Source of the DNA: Phenylobacterium sp.
GTDB taxonomy: Bacteria > Pseudomonadota > Alphaproteobacteria > Caulobacterales > Caulobacteraceae
Direction of reading: 5' to 3'
Length of the DNA: 64,000 nucleotides
NCBI RefSeq assembly: GCF_013911965.1
Contig: NZ_JACESE010000017.1
Location: 1 to 64,000, forward strand
The notes below the pieces were generated by a model, which was not told the DNA's origin, ran no database searches, and saw nothing but the letters and a program-made list of their open reading frames with translations. Shown one piece after another: positions 46,468 to 56,793 of this stretch (the first letter of the stretch is position 1; every line of letters begins with the position of its first letter). The translations under genes were made by a program, and so were the position numbers.

Positions 46468-47514
46468 GTGAGCCCCGAAGACATCCGCGCCCGACTGCTT
46501 GGCTGGTACGACGCCCACGCCCGCGACCTGCCCTGGCGCACGGGGCCTGCGGCCGGTCAGGCGGGCCTGCGCTCCGATCCCTACCGCGTCTGGCTGTCGG
46601 AGGTGATGCTGCAGCAGACCACCGTGCCGCACGCCACGCCCTACTTCCTGAAGTTCACCGCCCGGTGGCCCACCGTCTCGGACCTGGCCGCCGCCGAGGA
46701 CGGCGAGGTCATGGCCGCCTGGGCCGGGCTCGGCTACTACGCCCGGGCCCGCAACCTTCTGGCCTGCGCGCGCGCCGTGGCCGCCGAGCACGGCGGCGCC
46801 TTCCCCGACACCGAGGCCGGGCTGCTGAAGCTGCCGGGGCTCGGGCCCTATACGGCGGCGGCCGTCGCCGCGATCGCCTTCGACCGCCCGACGAACGTCG
46901 TCGACGGCAATGTCGAGCGAGTGATGTCCCGGCTCTTCGCCGTCGAAGAGCCTCTGCCTGGCGGCAAGCCTGAGCTGAAGCGGCTGGCGGCGGGCCTGGT
47001 GCGCGAGGATCGTCCCGGCGACTGGGCCCAGGCGCTGATGGATCTGGGCGCCACGGTCTGCCGGCCGAAGGGCCCCCTCTGCGACCGCTGCCCGCTGGCC
47101 GAAGCTTGCGCGGGCCTCGCCACGGGCGCGCCGGAAACCTATCCCCGCAAGAGCGCGAAGCCTGAGCGGCCCCACCGCCATGGCGCGGCCTTCATCCTGA
47201 TGCGCGGAAACGAGGTCGGTCTGGTCCGCCGGCCGCCCAAGGGGCTGCTGGGCGGCATGCTGGCCCTGCCCACCACCGACTGGCGCGGCCTGGGCTGGGA
47301 CGAGGCCGAGGCGCTCGCCGCCGCGCCGGCCGCCGCCGACTGGCGCTGCGTCGGCGAGGTGGAGCATGGCTTCACCCACTTCACCCTGACCCTGCGGCTG
47401 TGGCGGGCCGAGGGCGAGGCCGACGGCCTGATCTGGACCCCGCGACGCGAGCTCGACGCCCTGCCGAGCGTGTTCCTGAAGGCCGCCCGGGCGGGGCTGT
47501 CGAACCTGCTTTAG
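46468..47514 (+). CDS. mutY: A/G-specific adenine DNA glycosylase
   Basis: Removes adenine opposite 8-oxoguanine. 348 aa. Parts: LPWRTG, VMLQQTTVPHATPYF, the helix-hairpin-helix LPGLGPYTAAAVAAIAFD with the catalytic Asp region NVVDGNVERV, the [4Fe-4S] loop CRPKGPLCDRCPLAEAC (C-x6-C-x2-C-x5-C), and a NUDIX-like C-terminal domain that reads 8-oxoG. Start GTG 46468 is the only in-frame initiator close to the conserved part. Confidence 0.95.
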   Translation: MSPEDIRARLLGWYDAHARDLPWRTGPAAGQAGLRSDPYRVWLSEVMLQQTTVPHATPYFLKFTARWPTVSDLAAAEDGEVMAAWAGLGYYARARNLLACARAVAAEHGGAFPDTEAGLLKLPGLGPYTAAAVAAIAFDRPTNVVDGNVERVMSRLFAVEEPLPGGKPELKRLAAGLVREDRPGDWAQALMDLGATVCRPKGPLCDRCPLAEACAGLATGAPETYPRKSAKPERPHRHGAAFILMRGNEVGLVRRPPKGLLGGMLALPTTDWRGLGWDEAEALAAAPAAADWRCVGEVEHGFTHFTLTLRLWRAEGEADGLIWTPRRELDALPSVFLKAARAGLSNLL

Positions 47515-47635
47515 GTGTTCGCCGTCATTCTGCGGACTGAAACAACTGGAATGCACCGCGACATATGAAGCGGGTCGTCGATGCCGAAAGCGGACAAGCC
47601 GAAAGTCCGATAGGGGGTGTCTGGGAGACCTTCGC
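47515..47635. other. intergenic stretch, edge of low-GC patch
   Basis: No gene. The composition falls from core GC-rich DNA to a more balanced mix here, marking the edge of the accessory patch that runs to about 48.7 kb. Confidence 0.4.
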
Positions 47636-48184
47636 CTAACGAGAGGCGGATTTGGATAGGTGGCGCTCAATGAGCCTATGTAGCGCCTCCAAATCTTCAG
47701 CCGGAATTTGCTCCGTGGGAACCGCAAAATGAGCTGTTCCGATCTGGAAGACGAGTGCACCTTTAAATACTTTGTAGCTGCGCAGATCGGACCACCCGAA
47801 AACAGCCAATGATTTAGGTGTACTGAAAGTCAAGCCGTCTTTGTTTACCCTTAGGGTTGAAGGCCCAAAAATCGTACGGTTCTTTTGAAACGTGTTTCTG
47901 GACCAAAGTGGAATTAAAAGAAGGCGAAAAAGCGAATACATCACTAGGCCAAAGCTCAGGCCGATCAGAGCATGCGCAAACAGCCATATAGCAATCGATG
48001 ATTGAGATGCCCAATCTATAGACATCACCTGAGTTAAAGCTATGCCGCCGCCGAAAATAAGCGCCATCAATCCCGCTGACTTCCAGAACCCAAGGCCGAA
48101 GATCATTGCGGTGCGAACTGAACGTTCAGTGGGCTGGTAGTCGAGAAGGAGGTCTTCCACGTGATCCTCGTCGCTCAGCGTCAA
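47636..48184 (-). CDS. YcxB-like membrane protein, probably acquired
   Basis: A 182-aa protein with two or three membrane helices (about residues 34-52 and 62-92) and a C-terminal segment LRVNKDGLTFSTPKSLAVFGWSDLRSYKV that resembles the YcxB-type C-terminal domain. No catalytic motif. Codon use is much less GC-biased than that of mutY and ccrM on either side, and it is followed by 500 bases without genes, so recent transfer is likely. Function unknown. Confidence 0.75.
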   Translation of the reverse strand: MTLSDEDHVEDLLLDYQPTERSVRTAMIFGLGFWKSAGLMALIFGGGIALTQVMSIDWASQSSIAIWLFAHALIGLSFGLVMYSLFRLLLIPLWSRNTFQKNRTIFGPSTLRVNKDGLTFSTPKSLAVFGWSDLRSYKVFKGALVFQIGTAHFAVPTEQIPAEDLEALHRLIERHLSKSASR

Positions 48185-48731
48185 TCACCCTAGCTCATCT
48201 TTACGTTGTACGGCGCCGTTTCCCGGTCGACCAGTGACGGGGCTGGCGAGTTCCTTCTGGAACCCGTACTGGAGCAGAACGGCGTCGAGGCGTATGTAGC
48301 ATGGCTCGGCGATCGCGAAGCTTGGCGCCTCGGCGACGAGTTTGTTTCCTGGAGCGGGTCCTGGCTGGTCGACCCTGAGCGAAGCATGTAGGCGCGGCAT
48401 CGCGCTCGTGTTGGCGGTTTGCCACGGCGACAATTCTGCCTCGGCGGCCGTGCTGGTGTCCGCATGCGCTACCGGGTACGACAGCGTTCCTGACGGGGTG
48501 GGCTAACTCCGAAGGTGCCGATTTTAGCGGGCGCGGCCCGAACGTCCGCAAAGGGTCGTGAACCACCTTCAGAGCCGGGCTGACAATCGGACCTTCAAAT
48601 CGTCACCATCCCATAGGTGTTGGCCACGGTGAACACTCGGCCTTTGCCGGGAAACCTCGCTTGCGCCTGCCTTCGACAGAGATGCTCGCCACAAGGGCGA
48701 GCATGACGACGATGAAGGCGGCGGGACCGCC
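48185..48731. other. long stretch without a convincing gene
   Basis: Two overlapping frames (61 aa on +, 48206-48391; 121 aa on -, 48201-48566) are present but show neither ribosome sites nor protein-like composition. Near the end is a hairpin: ATGCTCGCC (48682-48690), ACAAG, GGCGAGCAT (48696-48704), 28 bases beyond the ccrM stop. The region looks like decayed accessory DNA. Confidence 0.5.
48682..48704. repeat. palindromic hairpin downstream of ccrM
   Basis: A 9-bp perfect stem with a 5-base loop, embedded in GATGCTCGCCACAAGGGCGAGC, a form that resembles the short dispersed palindromes common between alphaproteobacterial genes. It can also protect or end the ccrM mRNA; it lacks a T-run. Confidence 0.5.
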
Positions 48732-50962
<2,231 letters not shown>

Positions 50963-50966
<4 letters not shown>

Positions 50967-51646
50967 TCGAGAACCTCGACCTCGATCTCCAGCCGGATCG
51001 ATTCGCCGCGCAGCACCTTCTGCACCGGGCTCCAGGCGTGGCGGTGGATCTCGCAGGGGCCCAGCCGTTCCAGGGCCGCGATATGGGCCGGCGCGCCATA
51101 GCCCTTGTGGCCGGCGAAGCCATAGCCCGGATAGAGGGCGTCCATCTCCACCATCAGCCGGTCGCGGGCCACCTTGGCCAGGATGGAGGCCGCCGCGATC
51201 GACAGGGACTTGCCGTCGCCGCCGATCACCGTCTTCACGTCGCAGGGCAGCCTGAACGGATAGTTGCCGTCCACGAGGGCGAAGACGGGCTCGACGGCGA
51301 GGGCCTCGATCGCCCGGCACATGGCCAGACCCGTGGCGTGCAGGATGTTCAGCTCGGCGATCTCGGCGACGGAGGCGAAGCCGACGCCCCAGGCGAGCGC
51401 GCTCTCCTTGATCTCGATCTCGAGCGCATCGCGCGCCTTGGCGGTCAGCTTCTTGGAGTCGTTGAGGCCGGCGGGCACGCGCGCAGGGTCGAGGATCACC
51501 GCTGCGGCGGAGACGGGTCCCGCCCAGGGTCCGCGTCCCGCCTCGTCGACGCCGCAGACCGGCGCGGGACAGGCGCGCTCCAGCATCAGGTCGGGAACGA
51601 TGGGCGCGGTCTTGGGCGCGGTCTTGGTGGCGGTCTTGCGGGCCAT
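50963..51646 (-). CDS. rnhB: ribonuclease HII
   Basis: Removes ribonucleotides from DNA. 227 aa with [34 protein letters not shown] and [14 protein letters not shown], carrying the DEDD metal residues. The N-terminus has a short Lys/Thr/Ala repeat ([12 protein letters not shown]). ATG 51646 overlaps the upstream tag stop as TGATG. Confidence 0.95.
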
Positions 51647-52236
51647 CAGGCGCTCATAGCGGCGACTTCCGAATGACGGAAGCAGCAGGTGAGGTGGTCG
51701 TTGACCATGCCGACCGCCTGCATGAAGGCGTAGACGATGACCGGACCGACGAACTTGTAGCCCTGGGCCTTCAGCGCCTTGGACACTTCGACGGCCAGCG
51801 GAGTCTGAGCCGGCACCTGCGAGATTTCGTCCCACCGGTTCTGGATCGGCCGGCCGCCGGTGAAGTCCCACAGGAAGGCGGAGAGGTCCTGGCCCCGCTC
51901 GCGCATGTCCAGATAGATGCGCGCGCTGGCGATGGCCGCGTCGATCTTGGCGTTGGAGCGGACGATGCCGGGGTCGGCCATCAGCCGGGCGCGGTCGGCC
52001 TCGCCGAAGCGGGCGACGATCTCGGGATCGAAGCCGGCGAAGGCTTCGCGGAAGGCCTCGCGCTTGCGCAGAATGGTGATCCAGGAGAGGCCGGCCTGAA
52101 AACCGTCGAGGACGAGCTTCTCCCAGAGCGCGCGGGAATCGTACTCCGGCACGCCCCAGTCGGTGTCGTGATAGGCCTCATAGAGCGGATCGCCCGCCAG
52201 GCCCCGCCAGCCGCATCGAATCGGATCGCCGCTCAT
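51646..52236 (-). CDS. tag: DNA-3-methyladenine glycosylase I
   Basis: Excises 3-methyladenine from alkylated DNA. 196 aa. Marks: [43 protein letters not shown] in part, and [10 protein letters not shown], which with the N-terminal Cys and His forms the zinc snap. Coupled to rnhB through TGATG. Confidence 0.94.
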   Translation of the reverse strand: MSGDPIRCGWRGLAGDPLYEAYHDTDWGVPEYDSRALWEKLVLDGFQAGLSWITILRKREAFREAFAGFDPEIVARFGEADRARLMADPGIVRSNAKIDAAIASARIYLDMRERGQDLSAFLWDFTGGRPIQNRWDEISQVPAQTPLAVEVSKALKAQGYKFVGPVIVYAFMQAVGMVNDHLTCCFRHSEVAAMSA

Positions 52237-52280
52237 GAGGTGAGTTTTGCGGGGAGGGCGGACGGCGGCAAGGTCCGCAG

Positions 52281-52430
52281 ACCCCCTCAGTCGCTTCGCG
52301 ACAGCTCCCCCTGAAAGTGGGAGCATCTTTCGCACCCAGGTCGCCAAACGCACGGAGCAGATCCTCCCCCTACTTCAGGGGGAGGTGGCCCGGAGGGCCG
52401 GAGGGGGCTCGGCGCTCGACGACGGCGCCT
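52281..52430. repeat. dispersed intergenic repeat with three hairpins
   Basis: Contains GTCGC-TTC-GCGAC (52290-52302), AGCTCCC ... GGGAGC, and CCTCCCCCT (52363-52371) with AGGGGGAGG (52377-52385, loop ACTTC), then GGCCCGGAGGGCC. This run of C- and G-rich palindromes is of the type scattered between genes in many alphaproteobacteria. It fills the gap between tag and ygfZ; a 61-aa frame over it is spurious. Confidence 0.65.
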
Positions 52431-53256
52431 AGCCCACCGCCGTCTCGAACCAGTCCGGACGGATCACCCGAACGGGCCGCCCCTCCACCGTCAACTCGGC
52501 GCCCTCGATCCGGTCCAGGCGCAGGGACGCCATGGCCAGGCCCTCGCCCGTGCTCAGCACCTGCCCCGCGCGCAGGTCGCCCGCCAGCACCTCGGCGCCG
52601 GGCGAAGGCGGTTCGCCCTCGAAGGCCAGCGGCAGGAACCGCGTCTTCACCGTGCCGCGCCGCTTCATCCGCGAGGTGGTCTCCTGGCCGACGAAGCACC
52701 CCTTCTTGAAGTCGATGCCGGCCAGCAGGTCGAAATTGGCCTCGATCGGATAGGTCTTCTCCACGCCCCAGTCCGCGGGTCCCGGCACGCCGAGCGACAG
52801 GCGGCAGGCGTCGTAGGCGGCCTCGTCGGCCAGGGCCGCATCGGTGGGCGCCGTCGCGCCATAGCCGCGCCAGCCGAGCGCCGGCAGGCGCGGATCGGCG
52901 AACCAGCCCGGTTCTGCGGGCGCGGCGCCGGCGCCGGGGAACAGGGCCGAGACCGGCGTCGGATCGGCGGCGATCGTCACCTTGGCCCGGAGCTTGTAGA
53001 GGGTCAGCCTCTGGATGATGGCCGTGCGTTCGCTGGCGGCGACGTCCAGCCAGCAGCCGCCCTCGCGCCCCACCACGAACAGGTCGTAGAGCAATCGCCC
53101 CTGCGGGTTCAGCAGGGCGCCGAAGCGGATGTCGCCGGGCGTCAGGCTCTCCACGTCCTGGGTGATCAGATTGTGCAGGAAGTCGCGCCAGTCGGCGCCC
53201 TCCAGTCCGATGAGGGCGCGGCTCGCCAGCGGCGCATATCTCGGGTGTTCGGCCAT
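52429..53256 (-). CDS. ygfZ: YgfZ/GcvT-domain folate-binding protein
   Basis: A 275-aa protein that helps build or repair iron-sulfur clusters in a folate-dependent way. The defining motif KGCFVGQETTSRMKRRG is intact (K-G-C-x-x-G-Q-E). N-terminal LIGLEGADWRDFLHNLITQDV and ALLNPQGRLLYDLFV are typical. Clearly a paralogue of the gcvT in the same window. Confidence 0.93.
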   Translation of the reverse strand: MAEHPRYAPLASRALIGLEGADWRDFLHNLITQDVESLTPGDIRFGALLNPQGRLLYDLFVVGREGGCWLDVAASERTAIIQRLTLYKLRAKVTIAADPTPVSALFPGAGAAPAEPGWFADPRLPALGWRGYGATAPTDAALADEAAYDACRLSLGVPGPADWGVEKTYPIEANFDLLAGIDFKKGCFVGQETTSRMKRRGTVKTRFLPLAFEGEPPSPGAEVLAGDLRAGQVLSTGEGLAMASLRLDRIEGAELTVEGRPVRVIRPDWFETAVG

Positions 53257-53316
53257 GACCCCGACTTAAGGCCGCACCGTCTCGCGCGCCAGGAGGCGGC
53301 GAATTATAACTGGGCG

Positions 53317-54306
53317 ATGACGTCAGGGACCTTCCCGATTCTGTTCATCACGGCCACGCGCATCGGCGATGCGGTGCTGTCGTCCGGCCTGATCGCCAAG
53401 CTCGCCGAAGAAATCCCCAACGCCCGCTTCACCATCGTCGCCGGCCCGGCCGCGGCCCCGCTCTTCCTGGATACGCCGGGGCTGGACGAGGTCATCGTCT
53501 TCGAGAAGTCCAAGAACGGCGGCCACTGGCTGCGGCTGTGGCGCCAGGTGCGGCGGCGGCGATGGGGCCTGGTCGTCGATCTGCGCGGCTCGGCCATCAA
53601 CCGCTTCCTCTCGACCCGGCGCCGGGCCGTCTTCCGCCGCTCGTCGGGCCCCGTGGTCCACAAGGTGGTCGAGGCCGCCCGCCTGCTGAAGCTGGAGGAC
53701 GATCCGCCGGCGCCGCACATCTTCACCGCGCCGGAGACGAAGGCCGCCGCGCTCGACCTGCTGCACGGACAAGGACCGATCCTGGCCCTGGCGCCGGCCG
53801 CCAACTGGGTCGGCAAGACCTGGCCCCTCGAACGCTTCGCCCAACTGGCCATCCGTCTGCTGGGCGAGGGCGGTCCGATGGCCGGCGGGCGGCTGATGGT
53901 GGTCGGCGGCCCCGCCGACGCCGGCGTGGTCCAGGCCCTGCGGCACGTGGTTCCGAAGGACCGCTTCATCGATCTGGTCGGCAAGGCGGAGCTGCTGACG
54001 ATCCAGGCGGCGCTGTCTCATGCCCGCCTGTTCGTCGGCAACGACTCCGGCCTCATGCATATGGCCGCCGCCGCCGGCGCGCCGACAGTGGGTCTCTTCG
54101 GTCCGTCGGACGACGCCCGCTATGCCCCGTGGGGGCCTCACACGCGCGTCGTGCGAGGCTCGCGGAGCTTCGAGCAGATCCGCAGCCAGGACCCGAACCT
54201 GAACCAGAGCCTGTGTCACATGATGGACCTCAGTGTCGACACGGTCGCCGCCGCGGCCTACGACCTCCTGGCGCAGACGGAGGCGAGCCATGGCCGAAAC
54301 CTATGA
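53317..54306 (+). CDS. glycosyltransferase family 9 protein
   Basis: A 329-aa heptosyltransferase-like (GT-B) enzyme. N-terminal TRIGDAVLSSGLIAKL, then LAPAANWVGKTWPLERFAQLA and the nucleotide-sugar-binding FVGNDSGLMHMAAAAGAPTVGLFGPSD. It probably adds a sugar to lipopolysaccharide core; the donor and acceptor are not readable. It overlaps the dihydroorotase-like gene by 17 bases. Confidence 0.88.
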   Translation: MTSGTFPILFITATRIGDAVLSSGLIAKLAEEIPNARFTIVAGPAAAPLFLDTPGLDEVIVFEKSKNGGHWLRLWRQVRRRRWGLVVDLRGSAINRFLSTRRRAVFRRSSGPVVHKVVEAARLLKLEDDPPAPHIFTAPETKAAALDLLHGQGPILALAPAANWVGKTWPLERFAQLAIRLLGEGGPMAGGRLMVVGGPADAGVVQALRHVVPKDRFIDLVGKAELLTIQAALSHARLFVGNDSGLMHMAAAAGAPTVGLFGPSDDARYAPWGPHTRVVRGSRSFEQIRSQDPNLNQSLCHMMDLSVDTVAAAAYDLLAQTEASHGRNL

Positions 54307-55624
54307 CCTGATCGTCCACGGGGGCGAGGTGGTGAACCACGCCGGCCGCGGCATGGCCGATGTGGGCGTGCGCGGCGGCAAGATCGTCGCTATCGGCGAC
54401 CTGTCGCAGGCCTCGGCCGGCGAGCGTTTCGACGCCACGGGCCTCACCGTCCTGCCCGGCGTCATCGACACCCAGGTGCACTTCCGCGAACCGGGCCTGG
54501 AGTGGAAGGAAGACCTGGAGACCGGCTCGCGCGGGGCCGTGCTGGGCGGCGTCGTCGCCGTCTTCGAAATGCCCAACACCGAGCCGACCACGACGGACGC
54601 CGATGCGCTCGCCGACAAGCTCGCCCGCGCCAAGGGCCGCATGCACTGCGACCACGCCTTCTATGTGGGCGGCACGCACGAGAACGCCGCCTTCCTGGGC
54701 GAACTGGAGCGCCTGCCCGGCTGCTGCGGCGTGAAGGTCTTCATGGGCGCCTCGACCGGCACCCTGCTGGTGCAGGACGACGAGGGCGTCGAACAGGTGC
54801 TGCGCCACGTGAACCGCCGCGCCACCTTCCATTCGGAGGACGAGTATCGCCTGGCCGACCGCCGGGGCCTCGCCCGCACCGGCGACTGGACGAGCCACCC
54901 GGAGGTGCGCGACGCCCAGGCCGCCGTCCAGTCCACCGAGCGCCTGCTGCGCATCGCCCGCAAGCTCGGCAAGCGCATCCACGTCCTCCACGTCACCACC
55001 GCCGACGAGGTGGAGATCCTGGCCCGCCACAAGGACGTGGCCACGGTGGAGATGACGCCCCAGCACCTGACGCTGGAAGGGCCCGAGGCCTATGAGCGGC
55101 TGAAGGGCTTCGCCCAGATGAACCCGCCGATCCGCGACGCCCATCATCGCGCCGGCCTGTGGCGCGGCCTGGCCGCCGGCGTCACCGACGTCATCGGCTC
55201 CGACCACGCGCCGCACACGCGCGAGGAGAAGGCCAGGCCCTATCCCGCCTCGCCCTCCGGCATGCCGGGCGTGCAGACCCTGGTGCCGGTCATGCTGACC
55301 CACGTGGCCGAGGGCCGGCTGACCCTGGAGCGCTTCGTCGACCTGACCAGCGCCGGCGCCAACCGCATCTTCAACCTGGCCGACAAGGGCCGCCTGGCCC
55401 GCGGCTACGACGCCGACCTGACCATCGTCGACCTCAAGGCCCGCCGCACCATCACCCACGCCGCCCAGGCCAACCGCGCCGGCTGGACCCCCTTCGACGG
55501 CATGGAGGCCAAGGGCTGGCCGTTGGCCACCATCGTCCGCGGCCGCGTCGTCATGCGCGAGGACGAGGTGATCGCCGAGGGGACGGGCGAGCCGGTCCGC
55601 TTCGGCGAGACGCTGGCGGGCTGA
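54290..55624 (+). CDS. dihydroorotase-like amidohydrolase
   Basis: A 444-aa amidohydrolase of the class I dihydroorotase group. The metal motif reads DTQVHFREPG, so the first His of the usual HxH is Gln. The other ligands are present: Lys in GVKVFMGASTG, His in FHSEDEYRL, His in HVLHVTTADE, Asp in VIGSDHAPHTREEK. ATG 54290 has GGAGG 7 bases upstream. No pyrimidine genes are nearby. It could be a true dihydroorotase of a variant subgroup or an enzyme on a related cyclic amide; the name pyrC is therefore not applied. Confidence 0.85.
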   Translation: MAETYDLIVHGGEVVNHAGRGMADVGVRGGKIVAIGDLSQASAGERFDATGLTVLPGVIDTQVHFREPGLEWKEDLETGSRGAVLGGVVAVFEMPNTEPTTTDADALADKLARAKGRMHCDHAFYVGGTHENAAFLGELERLPGCCGVKVFMGASTGTLLVQDDEGVEQVLRHVNRRATFHSEDEYRLADRRGLARTGDWTSHPEVRDAQAAVQSTERLLRIARKLGKRIHVLHVTTADEVEILARHKDVATVEMTPQHLTLEGPEAYERLKGFAQMNPPIRDAHHRAGLWRGLAAGVTDVIGSDHAPHTREEKARPYPASPSGMPGVQTLVPVMLTHVAEGRLTLERFVDLTSAGANRIFNLADKGRLARGYDADLTIVDLKARRTITHAAQANRAGWTPFDGMEAKGWPLATIVRGRVVMREDEVIAEGTGEPVRFGETLAG

Positions 55625-55664
55625 GGCTGGCACAACCTAGGGTTGGCTCCAGACCGGCTTCTGT

Positions 55665-55699
55665 GCGAAGCTCCGCCTTGAGGGGCTGGGGAGCTTTGC
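55665..55699 (+). promoter_or_regulatory. hairpin in the leader of the DUF898 gene
   Basis: GCGAAGCTCC (55665-55674) pairs with GGAGCTTTGC (55690-55699) except for one G-U pair, directly before ATG 55704. The likely ribosome site GGGGAG (55688-55693) partly lies in the stem. Confidence 0.35.
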
Positions 55700-55703
55700 A
55701 GGC

Positions 55704-56792
55704 ATGCCGGAATCCATGGTCGCGCCGGAGGCGGCGCGCGAGTCTTTGCGCCTGGAGCAACGTGCGGATCTGAAGTCTTTCCTGGGGCTCAGCCTCAAGA
55801 ATGGCCTTCTGAACCTCGTTACGCTCACCCTCTACCGGTTCTGGGGCAAGACCGAGGTGCGGCGGCGCCTCTGGACCTCGACCTATCTGAACGACGAGCC
55901 GTTCGAATACCGCGGGCGGGGGATCGAGCTGTTCATCGGCTTCCTGATCGCCCTCGGTCTCGGCGCAGTCTTCCTCGGCCTCGTGTTCGCGGTCCAGTTC
56001 CTGGGCCCGGTCGCCGCGCTGCTCATTTTGCCGGCCTACATCGGCCTGATGGCGCTCATCGGCTTCGCCCTGTTCGCCGCATTCCGCTACATGGCGAGCC
56101 GCACGGCCTGGCGCGGGGTGCGCTTCCATCTCGCGGGTTCGGGGGTCAAGTACGGCTTCCGCTACCTCGGCTATCTCTGGCTGTCGGCCCTGACGCTCGG
56201 CTGGTTCTGGCCGGCGGCGCAGATCCGGCTGGCCGCGCCCCTGTGGTCGGGACTGCATTTCGGCGATCGTCGCTTCGCCTTCGACATGGAGGACGCCAAG
56301 CAGGAGAACGTCTACGGACCGTTCCTGATCATGTGGGCCGGGATGATCGTCCTCTATCTCGGCTTCGCCGGCGTGGCGTTCGCGCTGTTCGCCGCCAGTG
56401 ATTTCGATCCGGAGCAGGTGTCACCGGCGGCGATGATGGCCCTGAACTACGGCATCATCCTCTTCTTCGCCTTGGCCGTCATACTTCTTAGCCTGCCCTA
56501 CCGCACGGCCATGATGCGCTGCATCGCCCGGGGCATCCGGTTTGATGGGGTTAAGGTGCGGCTGGAAGTGCGAACCTTCGCCTTTGGAGGCCTTTTCCTC
56601 AGCAACATCGTGCTTCTGGCGATTTCGCTCGGCTTCCTCATGCCCTTCGTCCAGGCGCGCACCGCGAAGTTCATCTTCAGCCGCGTGAAACTGGTCGGTG
56701 ATGTCGACTTCGCCGCCATCCACCAGTCGCGCGAGACCGGCCCGCGGCAGGGCGAAGGTCTGGCCGACGCCTTCGGTCTCTCCATCGTCTAG
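55704..56792 (+). CDS. DUF898 (YjgN-like) membrane protein
   Basis: A 362-aa integral membrane protein with six or seven helices. Family marks: LGLSLKNGLLNLVTLTLYRFWGKTEVRR in part, RRRLWTSTYLNDEPFEYRG, and RGIRFDGVKVRLEVRT. DUF898/YjgN has no settled function. One base separates it from an M48 protease gene, a pairing that recurs in other genomes, which suggests the two act together in the membrane. Confidence 0.88.
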   Translation: MPESMVAPEAARESLRLEQRADLKSFLGLSLKNGLLNLVTLTLYRFWGKTEVRRRLWTSTYLNDEPFEYRGRGIELFIGFLIALGLGAVFLGLVFAVQFLGPVAALLILPAYIGLMALIGFALFAAFRYMASRTAWRGVRFHLAGSGVKYGFRYLGYLWLSALTLGWFWPAAQIRLAAPLWSGLHFGDRRFAFDMEDAKQENVYGPFLIMWAGMIVLYLGFAGVAFALFAASDFDPEQVSPAAMMALNYGIILFFALAVILLSLPYRTAMMRCIARGIRFDGVKVRLEVRTFAFGGLFLSNIVLLAISLGFLMPFVQARTAKFIFSRVKLVGDVDFAAIHQSRETGPRQGEGLADAFGLSIV

Positions 56793-56793
56793 G

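Noticed and set aside
18531-47595. Words GAAGCGGAC / GAAAGCGGAC in the non-coding flanks of both low-GC genes (about 18531 and 47586)
   Set aside because: Only nine or ten bases long and seen twice; could be chance or a shared remnant, not enough for a repeat call.
48201-48566. 121-codon minus-strand frame in the gap before ccrM
   Set aside because: Arg-rich product, no ribosome site, and an equally long frame on the other strand; neither looks coding.
52247-52432. 61-codon + strand frame between tag and ygfZ
   Set aside because: It is the translation of a palindromic dispersed repeat.
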